Source: Candidatus Symbiobacter mobilis CR
Lineage (GTDB): Bacteria; Pseudomonadota; Gammaproteobacteria; Burkholderiales; Burkholderiaceae_C
DNA length: 64,000 bases
Direction: 5' to 3'
Assembly (NCBI RefSeq): GCF_000477435.1
Contig: NC_022576.1
Location: forward strand, 1,984,001 to 2,048,000
Part shown: piece after piece, positions 1 through 7,175 of the stretch
Layout: each line of letters opens with the position of its first letter
How positions within the stretch are numbered: the stretch's first letter is position 1
Translations under genes and position numbers: made by a program
The notes under the pieces: generated by a model
What the model saw: the letters and a program-made list of their open reading frames with translations, nothing else
Told to the model about the DNA's origin: nothing
Databases searched by the model: none

Positions 1-1
1 C

Positions 2-760
2 GCCGTCGAGCAGTTCCAGGTGGTGTACCAACCCATCGTCGAGCTGGCGACAGGGCATATCCACAAGGCCGAGGCCCTGCTGCGCTGGGAGCACCCCCAA
101 CGCGGCTCGGTCAGCCCAGGGGAGTTCATCCCCATCGCCGAATCCAGCGGGCTGATCGTCGAAATCGGCGAGTGGGTATTCCAACGGGCACTGGAACAAG
201 TATGCAGATGGCGCCAGCGCTTGCACCCGCAATTCCAAGTCAGTGTCAACAAGTCCCCAGTGCAGTTCGAAAAAGTGGATCTGGCACGCTCGCGCTGGAT
301 CGACCAGATCCGGCAGCATGGGCAAGAGGGAAATTGCCTCGTCGTCGAAATCACGGAAGGGCTGCTGCTTTCCCATAGCGACGAGGTGATCGAACAAATC
401 CTCGCGCTCAGCGACGACGGGATCCAGGTCTCGCTGGACGATTTTGGTACTGGCTATTCCTCGCTGGCGTACTTGCAGAAGTTCGATATCGACTACATCA
501 AGATCGACCAGTCTTTCGTGCGGCAGCTCGTCGGGGAGTCGACCGACCTCGCGCTCTGCCAGGCCATCATCGCCATGGCGCATGCGCTGAACATGCAAGT
601 CATCGCCGAGGGCGTGGAAACCGCACAGCAACGCGACCTGCTCGCCGCTGCCGGCTGCGACTACGGGCAGGGCTACCTGTTTTCCCGCCCGGTGCGTTCC
701 GAGGAGCTGGAAGCCTTGGTGCTACGCACGAACCGGGGCGTAACGCCGATGCGGGTGTAG
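2..760 (+). CDS. EAL-domain c-di-GMP phosphodiesterase, 5' end outside window
   Basis: The reading frame is open from the first complete codon of the window to a TAG stop, so only the C-terminal ~250 residues are seen and the real start lies upstream. The visible part is one EAL domain. It has the EALLRW signature, an Asn in NKSPVQF, the EITE glutamate, DDFGTGYSS, the KID lysine, the AEGVE glutamate and the closing GQGYLFSRP. All metal- and substrate-binding positions expected of an active enzyme are present, so hydrolysis of cyclic di-GMP to pGpG is predicted from family knowledge. EAL domains of this kind usually follow sensory (PAS, GAF) and GGDEF domains, which would lie in the missing part. 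The gene converges on the glycosyltransferase on the other strand. Confidence 0.93.
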   Translation, partial: AVEQFQVVYQPIVELATGHIHKAEALLRWEHPQRGSVSPGEFIPIAESSGLIVEIGEWVFQRALEQVCRWRQRLHPQFQVSVNKSPVQFEKVDLARSRWIDQIRQHGQEGNCLVVEITEGLLLSHSDEVIEQILALSDDGIQVSLDDFGTGYSSLAYLQKFDIDYIKIDQSFVRQLVGESTDLALCQAIIAMAHALNMQVIAEGVETAQQRDLLAAAGCDYGQGYLFSRPVRSEELEALVLRTNRGVTPMRV

Positions 761-798
761 GACTGGGTGTAGGGAATCCATCGCGACTTCCGTCGCTT

Positions 799-1944
799 CT
801 ACAACAGATCTACAGGTGGTGGTGGCAGCTTGATGTCCAACCCTTCCCCCACCCGCTCCCCGATCAAATAATTGGGGCGGCGTTTGACTTCTTCGTAGAT
901 ACGGGCCACGTATTCGGACAGGATGCCCGTGGCCAGCAGTTGCACCCCGCTGAAAAACATGATCGCAACGACGATCGTGGCAAAGCCGGGTACGGCGATG
1001 CCGTAGAGAAAGTATTCCGCGACGACCCACGCCCCATAGCCCAAAGCCAGACAGGAGAGGACCAGCCCCGCCAGGGTCAAGACCCGCAGGGGCGTGACGG
1101 AAAACGCCAGCATCCCGGTCAATGCCAGCGAAAAAGCGCTCACAAGCCCGAAATTGCTGTGCCCTGCGGAACGCGGTAGGGGGTCGTAGGGAATGGCGAC
1201 GCTCTGAAAGCCTACCCAGGCGTACAGCCCTTTCATGAAGCGGTTGCGCTCGGGCAATTGCTTGAGCGCATCGACCACTTTGCGATCCATCCAGCGATAG
1301 TCGCCGGCATCGGGCGGGATCCGCACCCGGCTGCCGAGGTTGATCAGGCGGTAGAACCACGCAGTCAGCCGGGCATGTAAGGGCGACTGGTCGTTGCGGT
1401 GCTGCCGTACTGCGTAGACGACATCCGCGCCGTCACGCCATTGCTGGAACATGACGGGCAACAGCGCGGTGGGATGCTGGCCATCCCCATCCATCAGCAC
1501 GACCACCTCCCCACGCGCGGCATCAATGCCTGCCGTCAGCGCACGCTCCTTGCCGAAATTGCGCGACAAACGAAGGCAGACGAGCTGGGGATGCTGCGCA
1601 CACAGCGCGAGCAATTCGGCATAGGTGCCATCGCGGCTGCCGTCGTCGACAGCGATCAGCTCGACGCGGTCACTCAGCGCAACAAGGGCGGCCAGGATGT
1701 CCGCGACGACACGAGCCACCACCCCAGCCTCGTTGTAGACGGGAACTACGCAAGAAATGCTCGGAGCAATGCTCGGAAAAATGCTCGGAGCAATGGCCTG
1801 GGTCCGCGCCCCTCTCCCGCTGGGAAAGGGGATTTTTTGCCCTCTCCCAGCGGGAGAGGGCGCCCCGATAGGGGCGGGTGAGGGTGGATGCGGCGGAGAG
1901 CTGCCTTGCATAGGCGAGCAGCCCATGCAATGGCCTGCCGACAT
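799..1944 (-). CDS. Family 2 glycosyltransferase (polyprenyl-phosphate sugar transferase, DPM1/ArnC/GtrB type)
   Basis: The GT-A core starts near residue 63 with CVVPVYNE and continues through VDDGSRDGT, SRNFGKERAL and the DXD-like MDGDGQHP, followed by QHRNDQ and the RIPPDAGDYRWMDR segment. Two membrane helices follow in the last third. This is the layout of bactoprenyl-phosphate glucosyl/mannosyl transferases, which load a sugar on a lipid carrier at the inner membrane. The start is uncertain. The ATG at 1944 has a GAGAGGA-like site about 10 bases upstream, overlapping the end of the PsiF-like gene. The first ~60 residues are low-complexity (Pro/Ser/Ala/Gly) and are translated from a palindromic repeat and a 12-bp tandem repeat. 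Met codons at residues 7 and 12 are alternatives. It is the last gene of the phosphate-linked minus-strand group; a functional link is not evident. Confidence 0.85.
   Translation of the reverse strand: MSAGHCMGCSPMQGSSPPHPPSPAPIGAPSPAGRGQKIPFPSGRGARTQAIAPSIFPSIAPSISCVVPVYNEAGVVARVVADILAALVALSDRVELIAVDDGSRDGTYAELLALCAQHPQLVCLRLSRNFGKERALTAGIDAARGEVVVLMDGDGQHPTALLPVMFQQWRDGADVVYAVRQHRNDQSPLHARLTAWFYRLINLGSRVRIPPDAGDYRWMDRKVVDALKQLPERNRFMKGLYAWVGFQSVAIPYDPLPRSAGHSNFGLVSAFSLALTGMLAFSVTPLRVLTLAGLVLSCLALGYGAWVVAEYFLYGIAVPGFATIVVAIMFFSGVQLLATGILSEYVARIYEEVKRRPNYLIGERVGEGLDIKLPPPPVDLL
1756..1791. repeat. 12-bp tandem repeat, three units
   Basis: Three successive 12-bp units of the form aatgctcgga(g/a)(c/a), followed by the beginning of a fourth. 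They lie inside the 5' part of the glycosyltransferase gene. Because the period is a multiple of three, they encode a repeated Ser-Ile-(Ala/Phe)-Pro peptide just before the first beta strand of the catalytic domain. Confidence 0.85.
1810..1891. repeat. REP-like double-hairpin element inside coding sequence
   Basis: The segment has an imperfect hairpin (cctctcccgctgggaaaggg), a perfect 10-bp stem with a 3-base loop (gccctctccc at 1839-1848 against gggagagggc at 1852-1861), and a further cgcccc/ggggcg stem with a gata loop ending near 1876. A gggtgaggg tail follows. A related hairpin with the same ggg(t/c)gag tail lies at 34926-34960 upstream of der. Such 'CCCTCTCCC' palindromes are usually intergenic; this one is read through in frame by the N-terminus of the glycosyltransferase. 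Confidence 0.75.
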
Positions 1945-1959
1945 AGGCTATTCGTCCTC

Positions 1960-2214
1960 TCAATCCTTCTTGCGCAGGCATTCCTTCATGAAGTCCCTGC
2001 GCGGCTGTCCCTTGAGTTGTTGTGTACGGGCTTCCTGGTTGCAAGCCTTCATACGGTTCCGCTGCGCCTGCACGGCACTACTGACGGGCGCCTTGGCCTT
2101 GGCTGTCGCAGCAGCCGGTTCCGCTGCGGAAGCAGCATCCGCAGCGGCTTCCGTAGCGTGGGCGGTTCCCCACAAGGTCAAACCCAAACCCACGATGCAA
2201 AGCAATGATTTCAT
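1960..2214 (-). CDS. PsiF-family small secreted protein
   Basis: An 84-residue protein with a clear signal peptide (MKSLLCIVGLGLTLWGTAHA) and an Ala-rich linker. One C-terminal PsiF-type repeat has the pattern QRNRMKACNQEA, LKGQPRRDFMKECL. The paired cysteines in MKAC and MKEC and the basic tail are family hallmarks. The start ATG at 2214 is preceded by AAAGGG at a good distance, and in-frame codons further upstream do not look coding. PsiF was named for induction by phosphate starvation in Escherichia coli; its molecular role is unknown. It lies 91 bp downstream of the Pit transporter gene on the same strand, which fits a phosphate-related group. Confidence 0.85.
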   Translation of the reverse strand: MKSLLCIVGLGLTLWGTAHATEAAADAASAAEPAAATAKAKAPVSSAVQAQRNRMKACNQEARTQQLKGQPRRDFMKECLRKKD

Positions 2215-2305
2215 ACAAGCCCTTTCTGGATAAAACAAACCAACCTCTGAGCCGGAAGGCATCGTAGCGCAAGCGCATCGCACGACATCACACCGCCACA
2301 TCGAC

Positions 2306-3319
2306 TCAGTGCAACATGCCCAGACTGACCCAATACGCCACGGCGGCAACGAAAGCGCTGGCGGGAATCGTGAAAATCCACGCCCAGACGATGTTCCCTG
2401 CAACGCCCCAACGGACGGCGCTGGGGCGCCGCGTGGACCCCACGCCGATGATCGCCCCCGTGATGGTGTGCGTGGTCGACACCGGAATACCCAGCGCAGT
2501 GGCCGTGAACAGGGTCACTGCTCCTCCGGTTTCTGCACAAAATCCCCCCACCGGCTTGAGTTTGGTCAGCTTTTGTCCCATCGTCTTGACGATGCGCCAC
2601 CCCCCGAACATCGTCCCCAGTCCGATGGCGGTATAGCACGACACGATGATCCACCCCGCCGGGGCTGCGTCATCGTGACTGGCATAACCCGTAGCCAGCA
2701 GCAGCATCCAGATGATGCCGATGGTTTTCTGGGCATCGTTGCCGCCATGCCCCAGGCTGTATGCACCGGCAGACAGCAATTGCAGCCGCCGGAACCAGCG
2801 ATCCACGCGCAAAGGTCGGGTACGCCGAAAAATCCACGACACCAGCACCATCATCAGCGAACCCAACAGGAACCCCAGCAATGGGGATACGAAGATAAAA
2901 ACGACGGTCTTGATGATGCCGGGAAGGATGAGCGACTGCACGCCAACCTTGGCGATGGCCGCCCCGGCAATACCGCCGATCAGCGCATGGGAAGAGCTGC
3001 TGGGAATGCCGTACCACCAGGTGATCAGATTCCAGGTAATCGCCCCCGTGAGTGCGCCGAAAACGACGTAGATATCGACCACGCCGGGCAGAACGATCCC
3101 TTTGCCAACCGTGGCCGCCACGCTCAGCGGAAAAAACAGAATCGCGATGACGTTGAAAAACGCGGCGAATACGACGGCTTGCCCAGGCTTGAGCACCCCG
3201 GTCGATACCACCGTCGCTATCGAATTGGCGGCATCGTGAAACCCGTTCATGAAGTCGAAGGCAATGGCCATCGACACCAGGACGACCACGATCCACAGGC
3301 TCACCTCACTCACTGGCAT
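2306..3319 (-). CDS. pit: PiT-family low-affinity inorganic phosphate transporter
   Basis: A 337-residue polytopic membrane protein. It contains the two inverted PiT signature repeats: FDFMNGFHDAANSIAT near the N-terminus, and GGNDAQKTIG in the middle with a GIPVSTTHTITGAI segment after it. The family moves metal phosphate (or phosphate with H+/Na+) across the inner membrane. The ATG at 3319 lies 11 bases after the stop of the upstream DUF47 gene, and the two form the common Pit accessory protein-transporter pair. In-frame sequence upstream of this ATG overlaps the DUF47 gene and is not coding. High confidence in family; substrate cation not determinable. Confidence 0.95.
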   Translation of the reverse strand: MPVSEVSLWIVVVLVSMAIAFDFMNGFHDAANSIATVVSTGVLKPGQAVVFAAFFNVIAILFFPLSVAATVGKGIVLPGVVDIYVVFGALTGAITWNLITWWYGIPSSSSHALIGGIAGAAIAKVGVQSLILPGIIKTVVFIFVSPLLGFLLGSLMMVLVSWIFRRTRPLRVDRWFRRLQLLSAGAYSLGHGGNDAQKTIGIIWMLLLATGYASHDDAAPAGWIIVSCYTAIGLGTMFGGWRIVKTMGQKLTKLKPVGGFCAETGGAVTLFTATALGIPVSTTHTITGAIIGVGSTRRPSAVRWGVAGNIVWAWIFTIPASAFVAAVAYWVSLGMLH

Positions 3320-3330
3320 GGCATCTTCGC

Positions 3331-3978
3331 TCAGGAGTTTTCGAGGATGATGCCTTCGATCAGGTTGGCCACGTCCTCGCAACGGTCGGTGATCGTCTCC
3401 AGCAATTCATAAATGGCCTTGAGCTTGATCAGCTCGCGCACATCGGGTTCCTCGCGGAACAGCTTGCTCATCGCGGTGCGCATCACGCGGTCGGCATCGC
3501 CTTCGAGCAGATCGATCTCGTCGCAAGTCTTGAGCGCGGCCTCTGCCGTTGCGGGGTCGGCAATGCGGGCAAGCAAGCGCACTGCATCGCGCACCCGGCT
3601 ACAGCAGCGCAAACTCAAATCGGTCAAGCGGGAAATTTCGTCGGTCATCCCCCGCACGTCATAGAGCGCCATCGTCTCCGCCGAATCCTGGATCAGGTCG
3701 GCGACATCGTCCATCGTGTTGATCAAGCCATGGATCTGTTCCCGGTCGATCGGGGTGATGAAAGTCTGATGGATAGCTTTGTTGACCTCATGCGTGACCC
3801 GGTCTGCGGCTTTTTCGGCGTGATCGACTGCCCGGTGGTACTGCGAACGCAATTCGGGATCGTTGTAATGTTCGACCAGTTTCGAGAAAGCCTGCGCTGC
3901 CTCGACGATATGGTCGGCATGTTGGTCGAACAGCGCAAAAAAATCGGTATTTCGCGGAAGCAGTTTTCCGAACAGCAC
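3331..3978 (-). CDS. DUF47 (PhoU-like) Pit accessory protein
   Basis: A 215-residue, almost entirely helical protein of the DUF47/TIGR00153 family, which is distantly related to PhoU. It begins with the typical FGKLLPRNTDFF. Two repeated helical hairpins follow, with HADHIVEAA and later TMDDVADLIQDSAETM, where acidic and histidine residues probably bind metal. A GTG at 3978 is chosen as start because GAGGAG lies six bases upstream; a TTG two codons earlier overlaps that site. The gene precedes pit by 11 bases. Members encoded beside PiT transporters are thought to modulate transport; the mechanism is inferred, not shown here. Confidence 0.92.
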   Translation of the reverse strand: MLFGKLLPRNTDFFALFDQHADHIVEAAQAFSKLVEHYNDPELRSQYHRAVDHAEKAADRVTHEVNKAIHQTFITPIDREQIHGLINTMDDVADLIQDSAETMALYDVRGMTDEISRLTDLSLRCCSRVRDAVRLLARIADPATAEAALKTCDEIDLLEGDADRVMRTAMSKLFREEPDVRELIKLKAIYELLETITDRCEDVANLIEGIILENS

Positions 3979-4107
3979 AAGCAACTCCTCGTTGGGCGCA
4001 CTCGACCCGGCGCCAAGCGCCAGAATCTGACAGGGATGCGAAAGAGATGGGGGAGAAAAAACGGCGCGATGGGGAAACCCCCAAAGCGCCTAAGACAGGA
4101 GGAAACA

Positions 4108-4208
4108 AGACTTACGCAAAATTGTCCTGGCTAGGCATACCCACGCAGACAGTACAAAGCAGTACGGCAAGTGGGTACAACAACGCTGGGGCGGTTTTGC
4201 GTAAGTCT
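4108..4208. repeat. 101-bp palindromic MITE-like element, copy 1
   Basis: The unit begins agacttacgcaaaa and ends ttttgcgtaagtct, a perfect 14-bp terminal inverted repeat. Inside it is a second inverted pair (tacccac / gtgggta) around two direct cagtac/cagtacgg motifs, so the transcript of either strand could fold into a long stem. No ORF of note. The second copy follows after 10 bases. Confidence 0.9.
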
Positions 4209-4218
4209 AGGAAAAATA

Positions 4219-4319
4219 AGACTTACGCAAAATTGTCCCGGCTAGGCGTACCCACGCAGACAGTACAAAACAGTACGGCAAGTGGGTACAACGACGCTGG
4301 GGCGGTTTTGCGTAAGTCT
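4219..4319. repeat. 101-bp palindromic MITE-like element, copy 2
   Basis: Same length and same 14-bp perfect terminal inverted repeats as copy 1, in direct orientation. Copies differ at a handful of internal positions (for example tcctgg against tcccgg, ggcata against ggcgta, aaagcag against aaaacag). The short spacer aggaaaaata separates the two units. Confidence 0.9.
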
Positions 4320-4455
4320 AGAGAGTTGACGAGCCTGAACCCCGGCACTGACATCATGGTTAGGGCTGCTTGGTTCCCCACCTGACCCGGTTGGCCTTCC
4401 GCCATGCGGGGAGGCCCGTCAAGGAAAATTGTAGTCGCGCCCCTCACATCCCAAT

Positions 4456-5487
4456 TCAAGGCGCCATGCCACGCAGCGCGGGATGGGGTGCGACAGACCG
4501 GGCGATGCCTTGCCCCACGGCCAAACCAAAGCGTTTGACCAAGCGCTCGGCAACGTTTTCCTGGCGGGTGTAGTCGACAATATCCTCGGCATGGACGACC
4601 TCGCGCGCCACATAGTCCAGGCTGCCCAATTGATCTGCCAGCCCCAGAGCGATGGCCTGTTCCCCGTTCCAGAATAGCCCGGTGAATACGTCGGAACCAT
4701 CCTGCTGATCCTTCAGGCGGGTTCCTCGCCCTGCCTTGACTACGGCAATGAACTGCCGATGGATTTGGTCAAGCAAAGATTGCGCAAACGCACGATGCTC
4801 GGGCGTCTCCGGGCTGAAGGGGTCGAGGATGCCCTTGTTTCCCCCCGCTGTAAGCAATCGCCGCTCAATGCCGATCTTCTCCATCACCCCGGTGAACCCG
4901 AAGCCATCGAACAACACGCCAATGCTGCCGACGATGCTGGCCTTGTCGACATAAATGTGATCCGCTGCCACAGCGATGTAGTACGCGGCGGAAGCGCAAG
5001 ATTCTTCGACCACCGCGTACACGGGCTTCTTGTGCAGGGCTTTCAGCCGCAGGATTTCGTCGTGGACGATGCCTGCTTGCACTGGGCTGCCACCCGGGGA
5101 ATTCACGCGCAACACCACCGCGCGAGCGCCAGCGTCCTCGAACGCCGACCGCAGCGAAGGAACGAGCAGCTCCGCACTGGCTACCGTGTCGGCAGCAATT
5201 TCTCCCTTGATGTGGACGACGGCCGTATGCGCGGGGCTTTCCCCGGGTTTGTCCACGCTTTGCTGAAACCCTAGCCAAACAACAACGACGAAGAACCCCA
5301 ACCATGCCAACCGCACGAAAGTACGCCAGCGCCGTGCCGACCGCTGCTCCTGCAACGTGGCAAGAACCAGTTTTTCCAAGATCGCGCGCTCCCAGCCTGG
5401 GGGAGGAACCTCTTCCGCCAGGGCCTTGGTTGCGCGTGCGGGGGCGGGCTGCGCCGTGGACGCATCGGGGTCGGTGTCTTCGCTCAT
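4456..5487 (-). CDS. sppA: Signal peptide peptidase SppA, 36 kDa type (S49 serine protease)
   Basis: A 343-residue protein with a cytoplasmic N-terminal tail, one membrane helix at about residues 59-75 and a periplasmic S49 protease domain. Conserved features are VHIKGEI, LRVNSPGG, the nucleophile region EESCASAAYY (Ser about 166), GSIGV and the general-base Lys about 218 in GGNKGILDPFSP. These make up the Ser/Lys dyad of bacterial SppA, which degrades cleaved signal peptides in the membrane. The length fits the short single-domain form rather than the 67 kDa E. coli enzyme. The ATG at 5487 begins the first plausible N-terminus (MSEDTDPD). It follows rluC by 46 bases on the same strand and is probably co-transcribed. 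Confidence 0.93.
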   Translation of the reverse strand: MSEDTDPDASTAQPAPARATKALAEEVPPPGWERAILEKLVLATLQEQRSARRWRTFVRLAWLGFFVVVVWLGFQQSVDKPGESPAHTAVVHIKGEIAADTVASAELLVPSLRSAFEDAGARAVVLRVNSPGGSPVQAGIVHDEILRLKALHKKPVYAVVEESCASAAYYIAVAADHIYVDKASIVGSIGVLFDGFGFTGVMEKIGIERRLLTAGGNKGILDPFSPETPEHRAFAQSLLDQIHRQFIAVVKAGRGTRLKDQQDGSDVFTGLFWNGEQAIALGLADQLGSLDYVAREVVHAEDIVDYTRQENVAERLVKRFGLAVGQGIARSVAPHPALRGMAP

Positions 5488-5533
5488 AGCATCGTGGGGT
5501 AGGCAAACTGGAAATCCTTGCCGCGCGGCACGC

Positions 5534-6508
5534 TCACGACGCAGCAAGGGGAGGCAATGCGGGAAACGCAGCGGCGACAAAAGCCTGCAATTCCTCGGGC
5601 AAGTCTGCCACAAGGCTCATTCGCTCCCCGCTGCGCGGATGCAGAAACCGCAGCCGCCATGCGTGGAGAAAACAACGCCGCAACCCAGGGTAGGCAGCGG
5701 CCAGCGCTTTGTTGAGGGCAAAGTCGCCGTATTTGTCGTCGCCGAGGATCGGGTGCCCCTGCGCAGCAAGATGCACGCGGATCTGGTGCATCCGGCCCGT
5801 CTTGATCTGCACTTCGAGCAAGGAATACTCGGCGCACGCGGCGCAAACCCGAACAAGGGTGAGGCTCTCGCGGGCATAAGGGTCTTCCGTCGTGGCAATG
5901 CATACCCTGCGCTCCCCGTTATCCCCGGCTGGAAGGGTGCGCAAAGGGCTATCCAGCACCCGCAGCGTCTGCGGCCATGGGCCGCGCACCATCGCCAGGT
6001 ACGTCTTGGCAGTCTGACGGTTGCGGAATTGCTCGTGCAAATGGGTGAGCACGCTGCGTTTTTTGGAAACGAGCAAAACCCCGCTCGTGTCCCGGTCGAG
6101 CCGGTGTACCAATTCCAGAAAGCGCTGTGCGGGGCGCGCAGCGCGCAATTGCTCGATGACCCCGAAGCGCACGCCCGACCCCCCATGCACGGCCAAACCG
6201 GAGGGCTTGTCGATAGCGAGAAGAACGTCGTCTTCCCACAGGATCGGAGGCTCCCGCGCTGGTGCCATGGCGGGCTTGCTCTCTGCCTGCGCCACACGCA
6301 CCGGGGGCAGGCGCAGCGCAGCGCCCACTTCGAGCCGATCCCCCACCGCAGCCCGTTTGCCATTGACGCGCACCTCTCCGCTACGGATCATCCGGTAGAT
6401 GCGCGTCTTGGGAACCCCCTTGAGCAAACGAACCAGATAGTTGTCTAGGCGCTGCCCGGCAGACTCCTCATCGACTACCAGCCATGTGGGGGATGCCGCG
6501 AGCGGCAT
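5534..6508 (-). CDS. rluC: 23S rRNA pseudouridine synthase RluC (RluA family)
   Basis: A 324-residue protein with an N-terminal S4 RNA-binding domain (about residues 18-75, GQRLDNYL to RVNGKR). It is followed by an RluA-type catalytic domain with the signature HRLDRDTSG; Asp138 is the predicted catalytic residue. IDKPSGLAVHGG, VRGPW and the RMHQIRVHLA/GHPILGDDKYG blocks are also present. Family knowledge predicts pseudouridine formation at 955, 2504 and 2580 of 23S rRNA. The ATG at 6508 gives the typical N-terminus. The gene is divergent from rne, as in most proteobacteria, which supports RluC over other RluA paralogues. Confidence 0.93.
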   Translation of the reverse strand: MPLAASPTWLVVDEESAGQRLDNYLVRLLKGVPKTRIYRMIRSGEVRVNGKRAAVGDRLEVGAALRLPPVRVAQAESKPAMAPAREPPILWEDDVLLAIDKPSGLAVHGGSGVRFGVIEQLRAARPAQRFLELVHRLDRDTSGVLLVSKKRSVLTHLHEQFRNRQTAKTYLAMVRGPWPQTLRVLDSPLRTLPAGDNGERRVCIATTEDPYARESLTLVRVCAACAEYSLLEVQIKTGRMHQIRVHLAAQGHPILGDDKYGDFALNKALAAAYPGLRRCFLHAWRLRFLHPRSGERMSLVADLPEELQAFVAAAFPALPPLAAS

Positions 6509-7175
6509 GGCGTTGCCCCCTATAATGGATTTTCCTGGCGAAATTTGGTGCAAGTTGTTGATTTTTATCAGAATCGTGGCAAAAGTTTGCGTCGCAGTGT
6601 ACTGCAAGCCGCCCTATGCCGCGTTATTGGTACCCATCGTGGTATCCATCCCGCCAGAACTCGTCGGTACCCCCGTTCGTCCACGCGATGCCACGCTTCC
6701 CGGCCCAACCGGGCAGACGAACGGTACGGAAATGCGCTGTGGAATCCCCAACCGTCCCGAAGCCCCGAATCGGCTCCGTGTACGCAACGTAGCAAGATGA
6801 CACTGCAACCCCGAGGAAATACGCACCCCGTGCGAATTGCGGCGGGTTGCGCGTCGTCCACCCCTGGCAGACAACGGCCCCGTGGGCCTGTCTCCCTATA
6901 CAACGATCTCTACAACGGTCTATACGGTTTGCATCGTCTGCATGACCTGCATGGCCTATCGCCTCCGTTGCATCCGTTGTATATCCGGTGTGCTGCCATG
7001 GTTTTTTCGCGTCGGCCCTCCAGCGGCTTGTCCGTTGGCATGGTGCCTTCGTTGGATCGCTACGTGGTCGTTGCGCAGTCTGTGCTCTGCGGTTTGCGGT
7101 ATTCCCCGCGCTGGTTCCGGTACTTTGCATGCCATATCTGGCATGCCCCCCAACCTGGATCCTAGGAATATGACC
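6509..7175 (+). promoter_or_regulatory. rluC/rne divergent promoter region and long rne leader
   Basis: This 667-bp region separates divergent rluC and rne. A TATAAT occurs at 6521-6526, close to the rluC start, but no well-placed -35 is seen on the plus strand. On the minus strand CATTAT (6527-6522) with TTGCAC (6553-6548) has an overlong 20-bp spacer. The later part (6900-6980) is a pyrimidine-rich series of short tac/tgc repeats. In E. coli, RNase E controls its own mRNA through a structured 5' leader; a comparable function here is inference from position and length only. Open frames within it have no recognisable product. Confidence 0.5.

Larger units (their letters stand above)
3979..4455. 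other. Intergenic region between the DUF47 gene and sppA
   Basis: This 477-bp region carries no convincing gene. Its centre is filled by two tandem 101-bp palindromic elements (listed separately). The first ~125 bases must hold the promoter of the DUF47-pit group, but I cannot assign -35/-10 boxes with confidence. The last ~135 bases (from 4320) lie after the sppA stop and show no clear terminator. Confidence 0.6.

Noticed and set aside
4108..4319. Possible CRISPR array at the tandem repeats
   Set aside because: Only two 101-bp palindromic units with a 10-bp spacer and no cas genes; the structure is that of an inverted-repeat element.
4047..4385. A 112-codon frame across the tandem 101-bp elements with an internally repeated peptide
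   Set aside because: The peptide repeat simply reflects translation of the two DNA repeats; no ribosome binding site and no family.
6545..7165. A 206-codon plus-strand frame in the rne leader
   Set aside because: No ribosome binding site, no domain, Cys/His/Arg-rich random-like composition; treated as untranslated leader.
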